Assembly (NCBI GenBank): GCA_963575645.1
Contig: OY754464.1
Span: forward strand, 60,982,948-61,046,947
From: Xanthostigma xanthostigma
Lineage: Eukaryota; Arthropoda; Insecta; Raphidioptera; Raphidiidae
Length of the DNA stretch: 64,000 nt
Direction: 5' to 3'
The notes beneath the pieces were generated by a model, which did no database searches, was not told the origin of the DNA, and was given only the letters and a program-made list of their open reading frames with translations. Position 1 is the stretch's first letter, and every line of letters starts with the position of its first letter. The translations under genes were made by a program, and so were the position numbers. This document shows, piece by piece, positions 32,530-43,605 of the stretch.

Positions 32530-33040
32530 AGATGTGTGGATGCCACAGCTTCACTTCACTGACGCTTTGTTACGACTGAGAGCGTAACGAAAATTGAAAC
32601 ACGACCGTGTTACGTGGCGGTTTACTTCGCAAATGGGTCTCGATATTCCTTTTTTCTTACTGATGCACGTGGCGAGTATATGGCGTTTCACTTTTCGTTA
32701 CTCTTCCATTTACTAACATGTGAACCGACAGTATTGTGCCATAAGTCCGACTTTTGAGTTACTTCGCAAGGAGTGGGACTTTCGATATTTCCTTCTTCTA
32801 TGACTCCCGCTGACGTACTGAGTAGCAAGTCTAGTCGTTTCACTTTCGTTACGCTTCCATTTCTTAAAATGCGAACTGTATCTTTACAGAGTAATTTTGA
32901 CTTTACTGGCAGTTTACTTCGTGATGAATGGGATGGTCGATATTCCTTTCACCCCTAACTCTAACTGACGCACTGAATAGCGACTAGATATAATCGTTTC
33001 ACTTTTCGTTATGCGTCCATTTCTATAACTATAACACACC
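32530..33040 (+). repeat. degenerate ~155-bp tandem repeat, about three units
   Basis: GTTTCACTTTTCGTTAC-CTTCCATTT begins near 32685, 32837 and 32996 (spacings 152 and 159). Between them GTTACTTCG, GGGA-GTCGATATT and TGACG-ACTGA recur. The 61-codon frame at 32773 reads one unit and is not a gene. Confidence 0.75.
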
Positions 33041-33922
33041 GTGACTAGAGTTGTGGATTTTCTGGAAAATTTTCTAAGCCACTAAATTAATAATAAGGTA
33101 CTAGCGTGACCTGTGCGAATTATTCGCACTAAATAAGTATAATAATTATCAGTTTACAAAATTATTTTTTAAATATGATTGCAGGTATTTAATTCGTTTC
33201 TAATTTTGCACACTGCTTATAACGTTCTCTTTTTGTTGTAAAGAAATATTTTACTAAAATTGTCATATAGAGGCGCAAGTAGCAAAAACGTTGTTCAGCG
33301 TTGCCCGTCAGATGGCAGTATACAGTATTTACAATATGAAGGTCAGATGACAGATCGAAGTGTTAACGTTACGCCGTCAGATGGCAGACGTTGTTCAGAG
33401 TTTAATTAATTTAATTAATTTACAAAAATAATAGCAATAATAAATTTTTTAGTTGTTGATGTCAGTAGAGCAAGCAATTATCTGTAAAATGATATATAAT
33501 TTATGTGGAGAAATTGTGTGGTTTTTTCTAAAAAGGGAGGCAAACATCTTAAACCTTAGCGTATTAATATATATAATGATTGTAAAATTAAACTCTCGTT
33601 TACTAGAGACTACAATTAAACAAAACTGGAGTCTTTTCATCAGCTCTGGACGTGATGCCCTTTTGAGTTTTTCCCTTCCAACAAAAAACAATAATCTAGT
33701 GCTGTTTACATTAGGGGAATTCCCTTTATAACTGCAGTACAGTGGTGCCATCTTCTGGCCACTACCTCATTACTATCAAATAACAAGAGAAACGGGTGAT
33801 TCATTTTCTACGTGCTCTTTTATTATGAAATAGGATGAAATTATTTGTTATGAGTTGCAAATTTTTTTTTAATATCTATAAAAAAAATTTGAAAAGTAGT
33901 TTGACCCTGCAGGCCATCCCTG
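33041..33922. other. no gene seen
   Basis: Contains CGTCAGATGGCAG twice (33307, 33367). The two opposed 92-100-codon frames at 33449-33751 overlap almost completely and show no domain. Confidence 0.35.
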
Positions 33923-34033
33923 TAACTTCCCGCTATTTTCGAGTTCAAAACGCTCAAAAATATATCAAATATAGCAAGAAGTTTATTTTTTAGCTCTTCG
34001 AGCTCAAAAAAAAACACTTTGTTACGAAATTTT

Positions 34034-34740
34034 CGTTCACGATATCTCATGAACAAATAAACCGATTTTGATGCGATTTGCGGCAGTCGACGCAATTTTT
34101 TAACCTTAAAAAGTAATTTAATACAGAAAAATCGATCTCATAGGAATTTTACGAGCAATTTAAAAAAAACTTTTTTTAAAAATTTTTCGTTCACGATATC
34201 TCGTGAACAAATAAACCGATTTTGATGCGATTTGCGGCAGTCGACGCAATTTTTTAACCTTAAAAAGTAATTTAATACAGAAAAATCGATCTCATAGGAA
34301 TTTTACGAGCAATTTAAAAAAAACACTTTTTAAAAATTTTTCGTTCACGATATCTCGTGAACAAATGAGCCGATTTTGATGCGGTTTGCTGCAATCGACG
34401 CAGTTTTTTTAACCTAAGAAAGTAAATTATTACAAAAAAATCGATTTGATAAGAATTTTACGAGTAATTTTAAGAAATTACTTTTTTCCTTATTTTTCGT
34501 TCACGTTATCTCATGAACAAATGAACCAATTTTGATATGGTTTGCGGCGATCGACGCAGTTTTTTTAGCTTAAGAAAGTAATTTATTACAAAAAAATCAA
34601 TCTGATAACAATTTTAACAGTCATTTTAAAAAAACACTTTTTTACGATTTTTTCGTTCACGGTTTCTCGTGAACAAATGAACCGATTTTGATGCGGTTTG
34701 CGGAAATCGACGCAGTTTGTTAAGGAGAAGAGCTGATTAG
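34034..34740 (+). repeat. 154-156-bp tandem array, five units
   Basis: CGTTCACGATATCTC-TGAAC begins at 34034, 34188, 34342, 34498 and 34654. Each unit carries the palindrome GTTCACGA-TATC-TCGTGAAC, then AAACCGATTTTGATGCG, GCGGCAGTCGACGCA and a T/A-rich end. The first two units are almost identical, the last three diverge progressively. Confidence 0.95.
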
Positions 34741-34948
34741 TTTTTGGAATTAATCGGTTTAGTAGTTTAGAAAATATTTTACAAAAACAAATTTTTAAAA
34801 ATTTTTGAAACTTGTTTTTTTAAGATTTCTCAAAATTTTTTGGGCCGAATCGTTTCAAATTTTCAGGAAATCTAAGTTCACCAAGATCACGTCAGATGCC
34901 GCAAACCGCGTTTCAGTCGGACACTCCGTTCAAAAGATATAAAAGGTT

Positions 34949-34956
<8 letters not shown>

Positions 34957-35004
<48 letters not shown>

Positions 35005-35007
35005 TAC
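34957..35007. repeat. (CA)n microsatellite
   Basis: A run of about 20 CA units flanked by CATA repeats. Confidence 0.95.
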
Positions 35008-35169
35008 AGCCCTACGGACATCATCGCCAAAATAGTTTCAATAGCTTCCTAGGACCTCAAAACGTCGAGATCTGGCGAAAACTCGATTTTCGAAAATCGG
35101 GGTGAAACCAATAACTTCCCGATTTTTGAAAAAAAAATTTTTTTTTTTTTTTTTTAAAGCGGGAAGTTA

Positions 35170-36649
35170 AAAATTTGACCTTTGTCAGTTGCAAATTAAA
35201 CAATTCGACAAATCTTAAGTAAAACAAAATCAAACTTAATTTTATTCATGTTGATTACAAAGTCAAAATTATAACCTATTGTTTTTGTTTAAATGGTACA
35301 GAAATTGACTAATATGCATTATGCAGTGTGGAAATTTCACTTATGGCCTTTATAATATTTACTAAAAAATTGCCTTTTTAATACTGAAAATTTTCGGGAA
35401 AATTTTCCTCCCCACATAACTAACCATGACATGGAACTTCAAAATTTTATCTAAGCCTATTAGTCAATGAAAACAAAATTGGAAAATTTTCGACGAATCT
35501 CATGTTGTCGTCCTGAATTTCCAAGCCTTAGTTTTGGTAACAACATACTAACAGTACTAGGGTTTTATATTTCCACTTCATCCTTATTTTTGCGAAAAAT
35601 CACCTCTATTGGCATTTCAGGGTCACCGAGACAAAGTACAAGTAGGTTTGGGATGTAGTATGTTAAATGTATGTAATAAGATCTGCGTCTAGACAGTGTT
35701 GAAAGCATCAATCCCGAAGTTTTTCAATATCACATTATCATTTAATATTACACTATATAGTTAAACGTGCCAATGGAAGATAAAATAAATGTAGAGCAAT
35801 CACATCTGATGAAACATGAATATCAGATATATATTTTTTTGTCTATCAATTCTCGGCACCAAAGAGTTGTTAATTGATACAGCCATGTCGCTTGACTGTA
35901 TCAGTCAGCGGTGTTAGATATCGTCACGATACATTTACCTCACATTTAATTAAGATAATTAACATGCGTCTTGACTGCACACTTCTGCGAGGTCCGACCA
36001 ATAACTTTTGCGGAAAGTTCAATTCAGTTGATAAGTTTTCGTGTCTTCAAAACGCAATATTTTTAAGTCATAGTAAACTCTAGTCCCAGACTAAATTTTT
36101 CGTTAATTTTTCTTTTTAATTCGATGATACATAACGAAGAAATAAAGCTTTTGTTCTTTCGATATTTTTAATCGGGAACGTTCACTGCTGTGACGTCAGC
36201 TGTAGCTTTACTGTAGTGTGATAAGCGGAGTCGCAGAAGAAAACAAAAGAAGATCATACATCAAAGAAGTATTATTCTTATAAAAGAAATTTGGATTCTT
36301 ATTAATTGTAAATTAGAAGTTCTTAAAAAAAATAATTTGGAATAGTTTTTAAGTATTTCTAATTTACAAGTAATGATACATAGCTATTCTTTTATTCCAA
36401 GATATATATTATGTTTATTTAAAATTTCATTGAAATCCATTCAGTCGATTAAGCGTGAAAAAAGGACAAACAAACGAAATTTGACTTTTTAAACGATTTT
36501 TTTCTTCACGTTCCGTATTATAAGTATTTGTGCATGCATTTATTTGTTTGAAAACTATGACCTATTTTTTATCCACTCCCGTTATCCGATTTTATTGAAA
36601 TTGTGCACACAATATGTGTAGTTACGATGACAATACAGTATCATGATAA
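35170..36649. other. no gene seen
   Basis: AT-rich. The open frames at 35467-35658 and 35874-36083 show no domain or splice context. Nothing else recognised. Confidence 0.35.
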
Positions 36650-36682
36650 CTAGCTAACCCGTCTGGGTTTCGTCCGGGTACA
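36650..36682 (-). mobile_element. Helitron 3' terminus, minus strand
   Basis: CTAGCTAACCCGTCTGGGTT-TCGTCCGGG: on the minus strand this is a GC-rich hairpin followed by CTAG and T. No 5' end assigned. Confidence 0.5.
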
Positions 36683-36833
36683 AATCGAATTTTTAATAAA
36701 GCACACAAAAAACTAAAGATTAAAATAAGTACCTACTACACCTCGAATGAAAACAAATAAGTCGATTTGTGCGAACATTAGCCGCGGGATGTCACTACCG
36801 TGCACACATAAATTGCACCTCGTTTATAAATAA

Positions 36834-37523
36834 CTAGCGGTCCCGCCCGGTTTCACCGGGTGTAAAAGAACGAATGTGGAAGGAAGGGACATGAGTACGC
36901 ACATTCATCTTAGTTTACCGAGATGAATGTTGTGTCCAAACTTCATAATGATTAGCTTTACCGTTCAAAAGTTTTTGTCGTTAAAAAGCAGTATTTATAC
37001 TTTTTTAAGTAATAATTAAATTCTTTTAATATAATAAATATTTAATTGAAAACACTGTAGGAAAATTATTTTTATATAGATGCCTAATGCCTATAGTTGA
37101 ATAGTTTTCAAATGATCTATTAATTAGATTTATTTAATTTTAATTAGTCGTAATAAAATTTTAAAAAATTGAAATGTAAGCCTTAGAAGAAAGCTATGTA
37201 GTAAATAAAAAAAAAATAAAAAACATATTCGCACTTTACCGATTGAGTTATCCGGGCTTGTACTCTAGGCGCGCTAATTTTGCAATATTTAGTTAAGGCA
37301 TTTCACCTGATAATATTTGTCGGACTAATTTTGAGACATCTTACGACATTTTTCATTTATGTTCCGCTCCAATTGGTCGTAGCCTAATATTATATAGCCT
37401 ATAATAGCCTTCCTCGATAAATGGCCTATCCAACAAAAAAAAATTTTTTCAATTCGAACCAGTAGTTTCTGAGATTAGCGCGTTCAAACAAACAAACTCT
37501 TCAGCTTTATATATTAGTATAGA
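36834..37523 (-). mobile_element. Helitron (~690 bp) carrying a tRNA-like insert
   Basis: On the minus strand it runs from TCTATACTAATATATAAAGC (end at 37523, host A at 37524) to the hairpin CCCGGTGAAACCGGGCGGG-ACCGCTAG (36834). The middle holds an AT-rich segment and the tRNA-Lys-like piece at 37233-37270. The same arrangement is seen in the copy at 63679-64000, so the insert was there before the two copies separated. Confidence 0.85.
37233..37262 (-). repeat. 5' half of a tRNA-Lys-like sequence inside a Helitron
   Basis: The minus strand reads GCCCGGATAACTCAATCGGT-AAAG, equal to a tRNA-Lys-type acceptor 5' strand and D arm. The anticodon arm and 3' half are missing here. The sister copy at 63965 keeps the 3' half. 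It is a fragment, not a gene. Confidence 0.6.
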
Positions 37524-38142
37524 TTAAATAATACGTAGTTTCCTAGTAATGCCCACATCAAAAAAACACTAAATTCTGCGTCAGATAAAAGGAGTAAAAG
37601 AAAGCGAAAGTTGTGAGAACTGTGAAGTGATGTATACGAAAACAAATGCTAGCGTTAACGATAATTGACGCCATTGTTTTAATGTAATGAGTCTATAAAC
37701 AGTCGATTGTAGATTGAAGTTCATTTTTGCTTAATTTAGTTGACTATACAATTCGTCTTTTGTGTACATCACAGAACTCTGTGGTGTACATATTTGCAAT
37801 GCAATGTCTATTTACTTAACTGATACTAAAGGCGCGTACATACATTGGCTATATTATATTATTACATTAGCGAAAAATGGGGATGAGTAGTGAGCTAAAA
37901 TGTAAAGCGAGTCGGGGATCCCGTACGAAATAATTTTATGTACGTTGACTAAACTAAGAGATAGTAACCCGAACCAAAATTAGCCCGGACTAAGTCACAT
38001 TAGAAAGATAGTGATACATTTACCTATATTATAAAATTAATTTGAACTTTTTGAGAATTGTTATTAAATTATCAAGTTGAAAAAATATTTTTTTATTTTT
38101 GTATAATCTTTATTTTTCTTCGCTTATACGACGGGAGATATA
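37524..38142. other. no gene seen
   Basis: No supported gene. GTGAGCTAAAATGTAAAGCG at 37890 is shared with 24607. Confidence 0.3.
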
Positions 38143-39352
38143 ATATTCAAAGCAATGGCACGTCATTCCGGTGTCGGAGAGGCAACCGGATGGCGAGTGG
38201 TAATCTGGGCCTATGAGTGGTGCAGAACTCCCTGGTAGCGGCCAAAGTGACCCCAAATGGACGGGGGCGGCGATATGGGGGTGGGTCAAAATCGAAAAAT
38301 GTTTGAAAAGGCAACCGGATAAAAATGCGGTTGCATTGAAGGAAATATCCTAATTATATAATAAATTTTTTTTGCCATCCGAAACACGCGGGCCGTTTTT
38401 GCACTAGCGAATAAAAAAAAAATAAAAAAAAAACTGAAAAGGCAACCGCTTCAAAATTAGTGAGCACACTTATTGACACCACCAAACGTTGGAAAAAAAT
38501 TGCCATCCGATCCTGATGGGCAGTTTCGGAGAAACAACCCCTCAAAGTCGCCGAAAAACCCTTTTTTTCGATTTTTTCAACAATAAGTAAGAAAAACACA
38601 CTAAAAATTGTTCAAATCGGATGGCATTCAAAATTTATACTGTCCTAAGTACAAATAATAGTGTGTATCAATGCCATCCGATTTCGATTAAATTTACCCC
38701 TATTTAGCCACCCCCAAAACTCATGAAAATAACAATTTTATGCAGCGTATGGCATTATTTTTCTTGTTATTGAGTTTTGGGGGCTGGCTAAATAGGGGTA
38801 AATTTAATCAAAATCGGATGGCATTGATACACACTATTATTTGTACTTAGGACAGTATAAATGTCGAATGCCATCCGATTTGAACAATTTTTAGTGTGTT
38901 TTTTTTACTTATTGTTGAAAAAATCGAAAAAAAGGGTTTTTCGGCGACTTTGAGGGGTTGTTTCTCCGAAACTGCCCATCAGGATCGGATGGCAATTTTT
39001 TTCCAACGTTTGGTGGTGTCAATAAGTATGCTCACTAATTTTGAAGCGGTTGCCTTTTCAGTTTTTTTTTTATTTTTTTTTTATTCGCTAGTGCAAAAAC
39101 GGCCCGCGTGTTTCGGATGGCAAAAAAAATTTATTATATAATTAGGATATTTCCTTCAATGCAACCGCATTTTTATCCGGTTGCCTTTTCAAACATTTTT
39201 CGATTTTGACCCACCCCCATATCGCCGCCCCCGTCCATTTGGGGTCACTTTGGCCGCTACCAGGGGGTTCTGCACCACTCATAGGCCCAGATTACCACTC
39301 GCCATCCGGTTGCCTCTCCGACACCGGAATGACGTGCCATTGCTTTGAATAT
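38143..39352. repeat. 1.2-kb palindrome with ~580-bp arms
   Basis: The left arm (from ATATTCAAAGCAATGGCACG) and right arm (ending CGTGCCATTGCTTTGAATAT) are reverse complements with only a few differences. They flank a core of about 50 bp around ATTTTATGCAGCGTATGGC. GGATGGCA/TGCCATCC and GGCAACCGG words recur in each arm. The two identical 81-codon frames, one per strand, are arm sequence. No target duplication was recognised. Confidence 0.9.
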
Positions 39353-39531
39353 AACAAGCTGTATAGGCTCAGTAATGAAAACAAAAGAAGAAAAGAAACA
39401 AATGGCATTCTTTGATTGAACACAAACATGTTTTTAAATTACGAAAATTTTCAATATAAAACTTTTCCGAATTGAATAACATACAATTTTTGTATGTACA
39501 AAATTCATGACGTCTTTTATTTCTGAGAATT

Positions 39532-40060
39532 GCAAAGGACCTCGCACAAACCTTATGGGATTTGGTTCTCGGTTTAATTGATCGAAAATGGTTTTATTTT
39601 ATAGTTTAAAGGTCACTAAGAAAAAGTATCCATGGTCGCATAGCCTAAAAACCAATAGATTTTTAGCTACAGATAATGTTAGCGAGATTTTAGATATAGG
39701 GATATCCATTGGATTCACAATCTTAAAAAATTCTAAGCTCTAGAAATATGTTTTCTAGAGCGCTGAGTCCGAATATGACATTATTATTTTATACAGAGGA
39801 TGACACCTTCCAACATTACCTAGTTTTCGGCTATTTTTCTATTTCTAAAAAAAAGCACAAAATTTGGTGGAACTTGTTTATGGATATCCCTACTTATATT
39901 ATCTCCCTAGAGTCTAGACATATCTGTAGCTAAAAATGTATTGGTTTTTAGGCTATGCGCCCATGGACACTTTTTTTTAGTGGACCTTTAAACTATAAAA
40001 TAAAACCATGTTTGATCAATTTAACCGAGAACCAAATTCCATAAGGTTTGTACGGGTTCT
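39532..40060. mobile_element. MITE with ~170-bp inverted arms
   Basis: CACAAACCTTATGGGATTTG, GGTTTTATTTTATAGTTTAA, GCATAGCCTAAAAACCAATA and AGGGATATCCAT on the left are matched in reverse complement from 39874 to 40060. Divergence is moderate. No coding capacity. Confidence 0.8.
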
Positions 40061-40518
40061 TGTAATGAATGATATTTTCGAAAAAAAAGTACTTAAAACA
40101 ACACGTCAATTTTTATTTTAAATATTTCTTGAGGGTTCGAATGAAGGCTTAAAAAATAAAGAAATACATTTACATAACGCTGGTATTTTGGACAAAATTT
40201 CGTAAGACAACTAGCATTTTATATATTAAGTAGAAATACGTTTTAGATAGATTATAAGACGTTCGAAAAATAAGTTGATGTAAATATTAACTTTATGGAA
40301 ACTGATAACGCTCACTATTTTGTCTTCTTATCACAGCAACATTACGTCGCTTTGTTTACTATAACATTGAATAACCAAATATAGCGCACTAATTGCTTTT
40401 TGATATTGTCTTAAATTATCAAATGAATGTTTGACTTTTGTCACGTTGGTATACTTGATATAAACAACAACTTCATATAATATAGTAGTGTTGATCCAAT
40501 AGAATGACACGATGAAGG

Positions 40519-40615
40519 AAGGTTTGATTATTGACCAGCTTGGGGCCCTGAAGATAAAAATACATTTTTCGAAACGTTGGCCACTAAACATTGGTAAAGC
40601 GTATTTCTTGATCGT
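40519..40615 (+). repeat. partial copy of the 45.6-kb hairpin MITE
   Basis: GGGGCCCTGAAGATAAAAAT, CATTTTTCGAAACGTTGGCC and CATTGGTAAAGC match the right arm at 45654-45712. Left arm missing. Confidence 0.65.
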
Positions 40616-40993
40616 CGACCAAACGTTCCTTCATCATAGACAGCAACGTTATTTGGAATTAGTTTTTAAATATTTTGATTTACTTTTTTTGAGACCGTCA
40701 ATAGCTGGGATTATTTCAATTCATATTTTTAATTATTTATTTACATTACCAATGATTTGACAATCTAATTGATACCTTTACCAGTTCTTTGTCTGGAACC
40801 CTGGGAACTGAAGAACCATATGGAAAGGCCACATAAAAAGGGGATATTCTCAGACCCCACGAAACATTTTTAAGGACCAATAATATTCAATTGTGTAATA
40901 CGCAGTTTAATAAATTGCGTTCACTTTCAATATAGTGTTTAGTAATAAACATTTTTTTTATGAAATATTAAATTATACTATTTTTTTTTTCAG
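40616..40993 (+). other. probable Trpm intron, 3' end
   Basis: AT-rich sequence that ends in a strong acceptor: a run of at least ten T at 40981-40990 followed by CAG at 40991-40993. Nothing else recognised. Confidence 0.5.
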
Positions 40994-41076
40994 CAAACAG
41001 CCCGCAGTTGGGTCGAGGCCACCTTCCAGAAACGGGAATGTGTCAAGTTCATTCCAAGTCCCAAAGATGAGCATCG
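40994..41076 (+). CDS. internal coding exon of a TRPM-family cation channel
   Basis: The 83-bp exon lies between a T-tract plus CAG acceptor and a CG|GTAAGT donor. Frame 0 reads QTAR, then SWVEATFQKRECVKFIP, then SPKDEH and the first two bases (CG) of an Arg codon. The block SW-[IV]-EA-x-FQKREC-x-KFIP is the conserved start of the cytoplasmic N-terminal homology region of TRPM channels, shortly before the CCCG cysteine cluster. That cluster would be encoded by the next exon, and the phase-2 end (CG|N) fits. TRPM proteins are six-transmembrane Ca2+/Mg2+/Zn2+-permeable channels of plasma membrane or vesicles. This exon belongs to the cytosolic N-terminus and contains no pore. No other Trpm exon is visible in the window, so the introns are long and full of transposons. 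A different open frame through the same DNA (from 40935) ignores the splice sites and is not the product. Confidence 0.88.
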
Positions 41077-41940
41077 GTAAGTGCCTTAAGTATTTTTTTA
41101 TATTATTTTTACTTATTGCTTCATACTAAACTCTTAATCAAAATTAACACTTCACTCGGGTTTAAAAAAAATAAAAGTATGTTTTGTTTTGTGGTGAAAC
41201 CAGAGTAATTTTGTAACAATTCCTTACCAGTACACCAATAGGTAGCACTTTGCTTCAACGTCCGCACAGAAATGCAAATCTTTCTCTACATCTTTGCCAT
41301 GCTCATCTGTTGGTTTCAAACCTACCTTCAACCTTGGCATACAAACAGAATTGTGTTAATTTTGACCAATTTTGTCCAATTAATCATATTTTGCGCTCGA
41401 TAATGAAAAAGAAATAGCATAAAATTTCTTGCAACTCGTTGCTTCGTTCGGCGCTTCCTGATTTCAACTTGTCCGTCAACGAACAAGGCGCGCTCTGTTA
41501 AGAAGCAACGCTACGAGCCAATTGTTCACGGAGGATTATAAAAATAATCCGTACGCTGTGTCATTTTGTAACGCTTATGTGAGAATCGTATCATTTAAAA
41601 ACGTGTAAACAATTATAAGCAACATTTGTTGTGCTGTGCTGCGCTGCGTTGCGAAGTGCTGCTAAATGCTGCTTAGATGGGAATCGTCCTTTTACTTAAA
41701 TATATATATATATTTACGTAATATGTATTTAACGACCGATGTTTTGTGAGCCGTTCGTTCGCCTGCAGCAAGGCTTATCGGTAGCGAACAGCTGGGCGTA
41801 GGTACCGACTCCATTTCATGCAGTATCTTTAGAACTTCCTTGACTCAATGACGAGACACCGTATCAGATAACTTATGTGTTACTGCCATATGAGGTTTTT
41901 TTTATTTACTATATGTAATTTTACTATGTTTAGTCTAGAC
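41077..41940 (+). other. probable Trpm intron, 5' part
   Basis: Begins GTAAGTGCC. No exon with the expected cysteine-rich continuation is seen here or further downstream. Around 41625-41665 GTGCTG/GCTGCG words repeat; no gene. Confidence 0.45.
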
Positions 41941-41941
41941 C

Positions 41942-42260
41942 AGGGATCACCAACTTTATGACAGCTGGCACCTTAGCGACCGCTGGCCCATTTAAATGAG
42001 CTTGTTACTATTTTACATCTGATATAAACCTGAATAAAATGACGCATTAGTATTTTTTTAATGTATTTGGTTAGGAAATTTTCGTGGTTTTTTGGATCAA
42101 AGAAAGCAGTACTTTTTTATAATTTCGTTTTATTCTTACGTTGCGGCAGCAAAATTATAAAAAAGTACTGCTTTCTTTGATCCAAAAAGCCACGAGAATA
42201 TCGTAACCAGATACTTCAAAAACAAACGGAACACGCCTCTACTACTAGTAGATTGGGAAA
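41942..42260. mobile_element. hAT-like terminus with an internal palindrome
   Basis: CAGGGATCACCAACTTTATG at 41942 is a hAT-style end; no right end is recognised. From 42055 to 42215 AGGAAATTTTCGTGGTTTTT-TGGATCAAAG, GCAGTACTTTTTTATAATTT and their complements form 65-70-nt arms around ATTCTTACGTTGCGGCAGC. Confidence 0.55.
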
Positions 42261-42279
42261 AAACATATTTTTTAATATA

Positions 42280-42535
42280 AACGTGAGAAAGAATTTTTTT
42301 TTTTTAAAAGGTATATCCAATTGTATATATCCACATATATAGAGCATATGCACATATACAAGAGAATATCACTTGGGGGGATGGCACTATCTCTTAGTAT
42401 CTGGCCAGTATCAATAAATATCAAAGCTAAGTCTAAACGACAAACACAAAATATCCATGAGCAGAGGTGGGATTCGAACCCACGACAGTATGATCCAAAG
42501 GCCAGCACGCTGACCATTACACCACGCTGTCCTCA
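42280..42535 (-). mobile_element. SINE with tRNA-Gln-like head, minus strand
   Basis: The minus strand reads GCGTGGTGTAATGGTCAGCG (A box), GCTGGCCTTTGGATCATAC (TTG anticodon position) and GTCGTGGGTTCGAATCCCAC (T arm and B box), ending CTCTGCTC. The T arm is perfect, but the anticodon stem does not pair and the acceptor pairs only partly, so it is not a working tRNA. A body follows (CATGGATATTTTGTGTTTGT ... GATATTTATTGATACTGGCC) and ends in TA-rich repeats near 42300. It belongs to the same family as 4384-4545. Confidence 0.75.
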
Positions 42536-42540
42536 AAAGA

Positions 42541-42904
42541 GAAAGAATTGAAAGTCATTATAAACTCAATCCTAAATTCATATTATGTCATTGATATCAC
42601 TTCCTAAATACAAAAAACCAATGTAAAACATTATAGTCCACGAAACTTGTGCTCAAAAATTGCAAGATTTTTCTAAAAGATAACATTTTGAGATTAGCCT
42701 AGTATTTAGGATATAAATAAATATACCACAGTCAACATGTCAGCGGTCGAGACATCTGATGTCGGGGCTCTTTAAAATATGGAATAGAAACTAGCGATCT
42801 GCAAAAGTTAAAATTTGATAGTTCATTTTATGAATATAATTTATGAAAATTATAGTGAAGCTTCATTTTGATAGAATTTGGTAATTATTATTCTAAGCCT
42901 CATT
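42541..42904. other. no gene seen
   Basis: AT-rich; nothing recognised. Confidence 0.3.
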
Positions 42905-43087
42905 TTTAGAGTTCCGTACCTTAAAAGGAAAAAAGGAACCCTTATAGGATCACTTTGTTGTCCGTCTGTCTGTCTGTCAAGACTCCTGGGAATTAAACCC
43001 TATAGAATAGAATAGAAATAGAAATAATTTTTATTTTTTGTGACCATTAGGTATACAAAAATATCAAGGGAAAAAAATAAATCAGAA

Positions 43088-43119
<32 letters not shown>

Positions 43120-43605
43120 CTTTCCGTTGACCTAGAATCATGAAATTTGGCACGAAGCAATGTCTTATCGCACAAGTAAAGGGAAAAATCCGATAACCGT
43201 TTTGTTGTTACATCACAAAAAAAAATGTTTTTAAACCGCAACAACATGCTATGCACGTGCACAGTAATAGATCTAATACAAAACAAGTGTCCGTTACCGG
43301 TACGTTTATACAGCACAATATGAGAACTCTCGCATACAACACGGTACGACAAGTAGCCTATCATATATAGTCACGAGTTATACAATACAGTTCAGTTGTT
43401 CATCTGCACTCATTGCAATTACACGCTTAGTTGCGACATTTGTCGATGTATGGCGACCAACAGTTTTCCAACGGCTAAGTGGGAAAAAACTTCGAGTTTT
43501 GATTCCCGTGGTGGACGAACTATTTACATACCTACACGTTTGTACGGAACCCTCCGACTCGCACTTGGCCGTTTTTTTTTTTTTTATTTTCCGTACCCTG
43601 TTAGT
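42905..43605 (+). repeat. dispersed repeat of the 'AGTTCCGTACC...CGACTCGCACTTGGCCG' type
   Basis: Begins GAGTTCCGTACCTTAAAAGG, GGATCACTTTGTTGTCCGTC-TGTCTGTC and ends GTACGGAACCCTCCGACTCG-CACTTGGCCG plus poly-T. The middle contains AGGGTACTTTCCGTTGACCT and GAAATTTGGCACGAAGCAA. A short (GAATA)n insert at 43003-43045 and a (TA)n run at 43087-43116 replace part of the body. I recall this type as widespread in insects. Confidence 0.75.

Larger units (their letters stand above)
33923..35169 (+). mobile_element. transposon-like unit with TAACTTCCCGC ends and a tandem-repeat body
   Basis: TAACTTCCCGC at 33923 and its complement GCGGGAAGTTA ending at 35169 bound the unit. The body is a five-unit tandem array, a (CA)n run and a 3' part with GGACCTCAAAACGTCGAGAT and ATCGGGGTGAAACC-AATAACTTCCCG. 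I recall this 3' part as a common arthropod repeat. The 69-codon frame with a His-Thr run is the (CA)n read in frame. Confidence 0.6.

Noticed and set aside
33449-33751. gene on either strand (92-100 codons)
   Set aside because: Two fully overlapping opposite frames, no domain, no splice sites; chance openness.
34896-35105. protein with a His-Thr run
   Set aside because: A (CA)n microsatellite read in frame inside a repeat.
38354-39141. 81-codon frames on both strands
   Set aside because: Arms of the 1.2-kb palindrome, with simple F/L-rich translation of A/T runs.
40935-41129. continuous frame QPAVGSRPPSRNGNVSSS over the Trpm exon
   Set aside because: It is a different frame that reads through the intron boundaries; the spliced frame gives the conserved TRPM block.
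42460-42535. functional tRNA-Gln gene, minus strand
   Set aside because: T arm is good, but the anticodon stem does not pair and a SINE body follows; a truncated copy exists at 4384.
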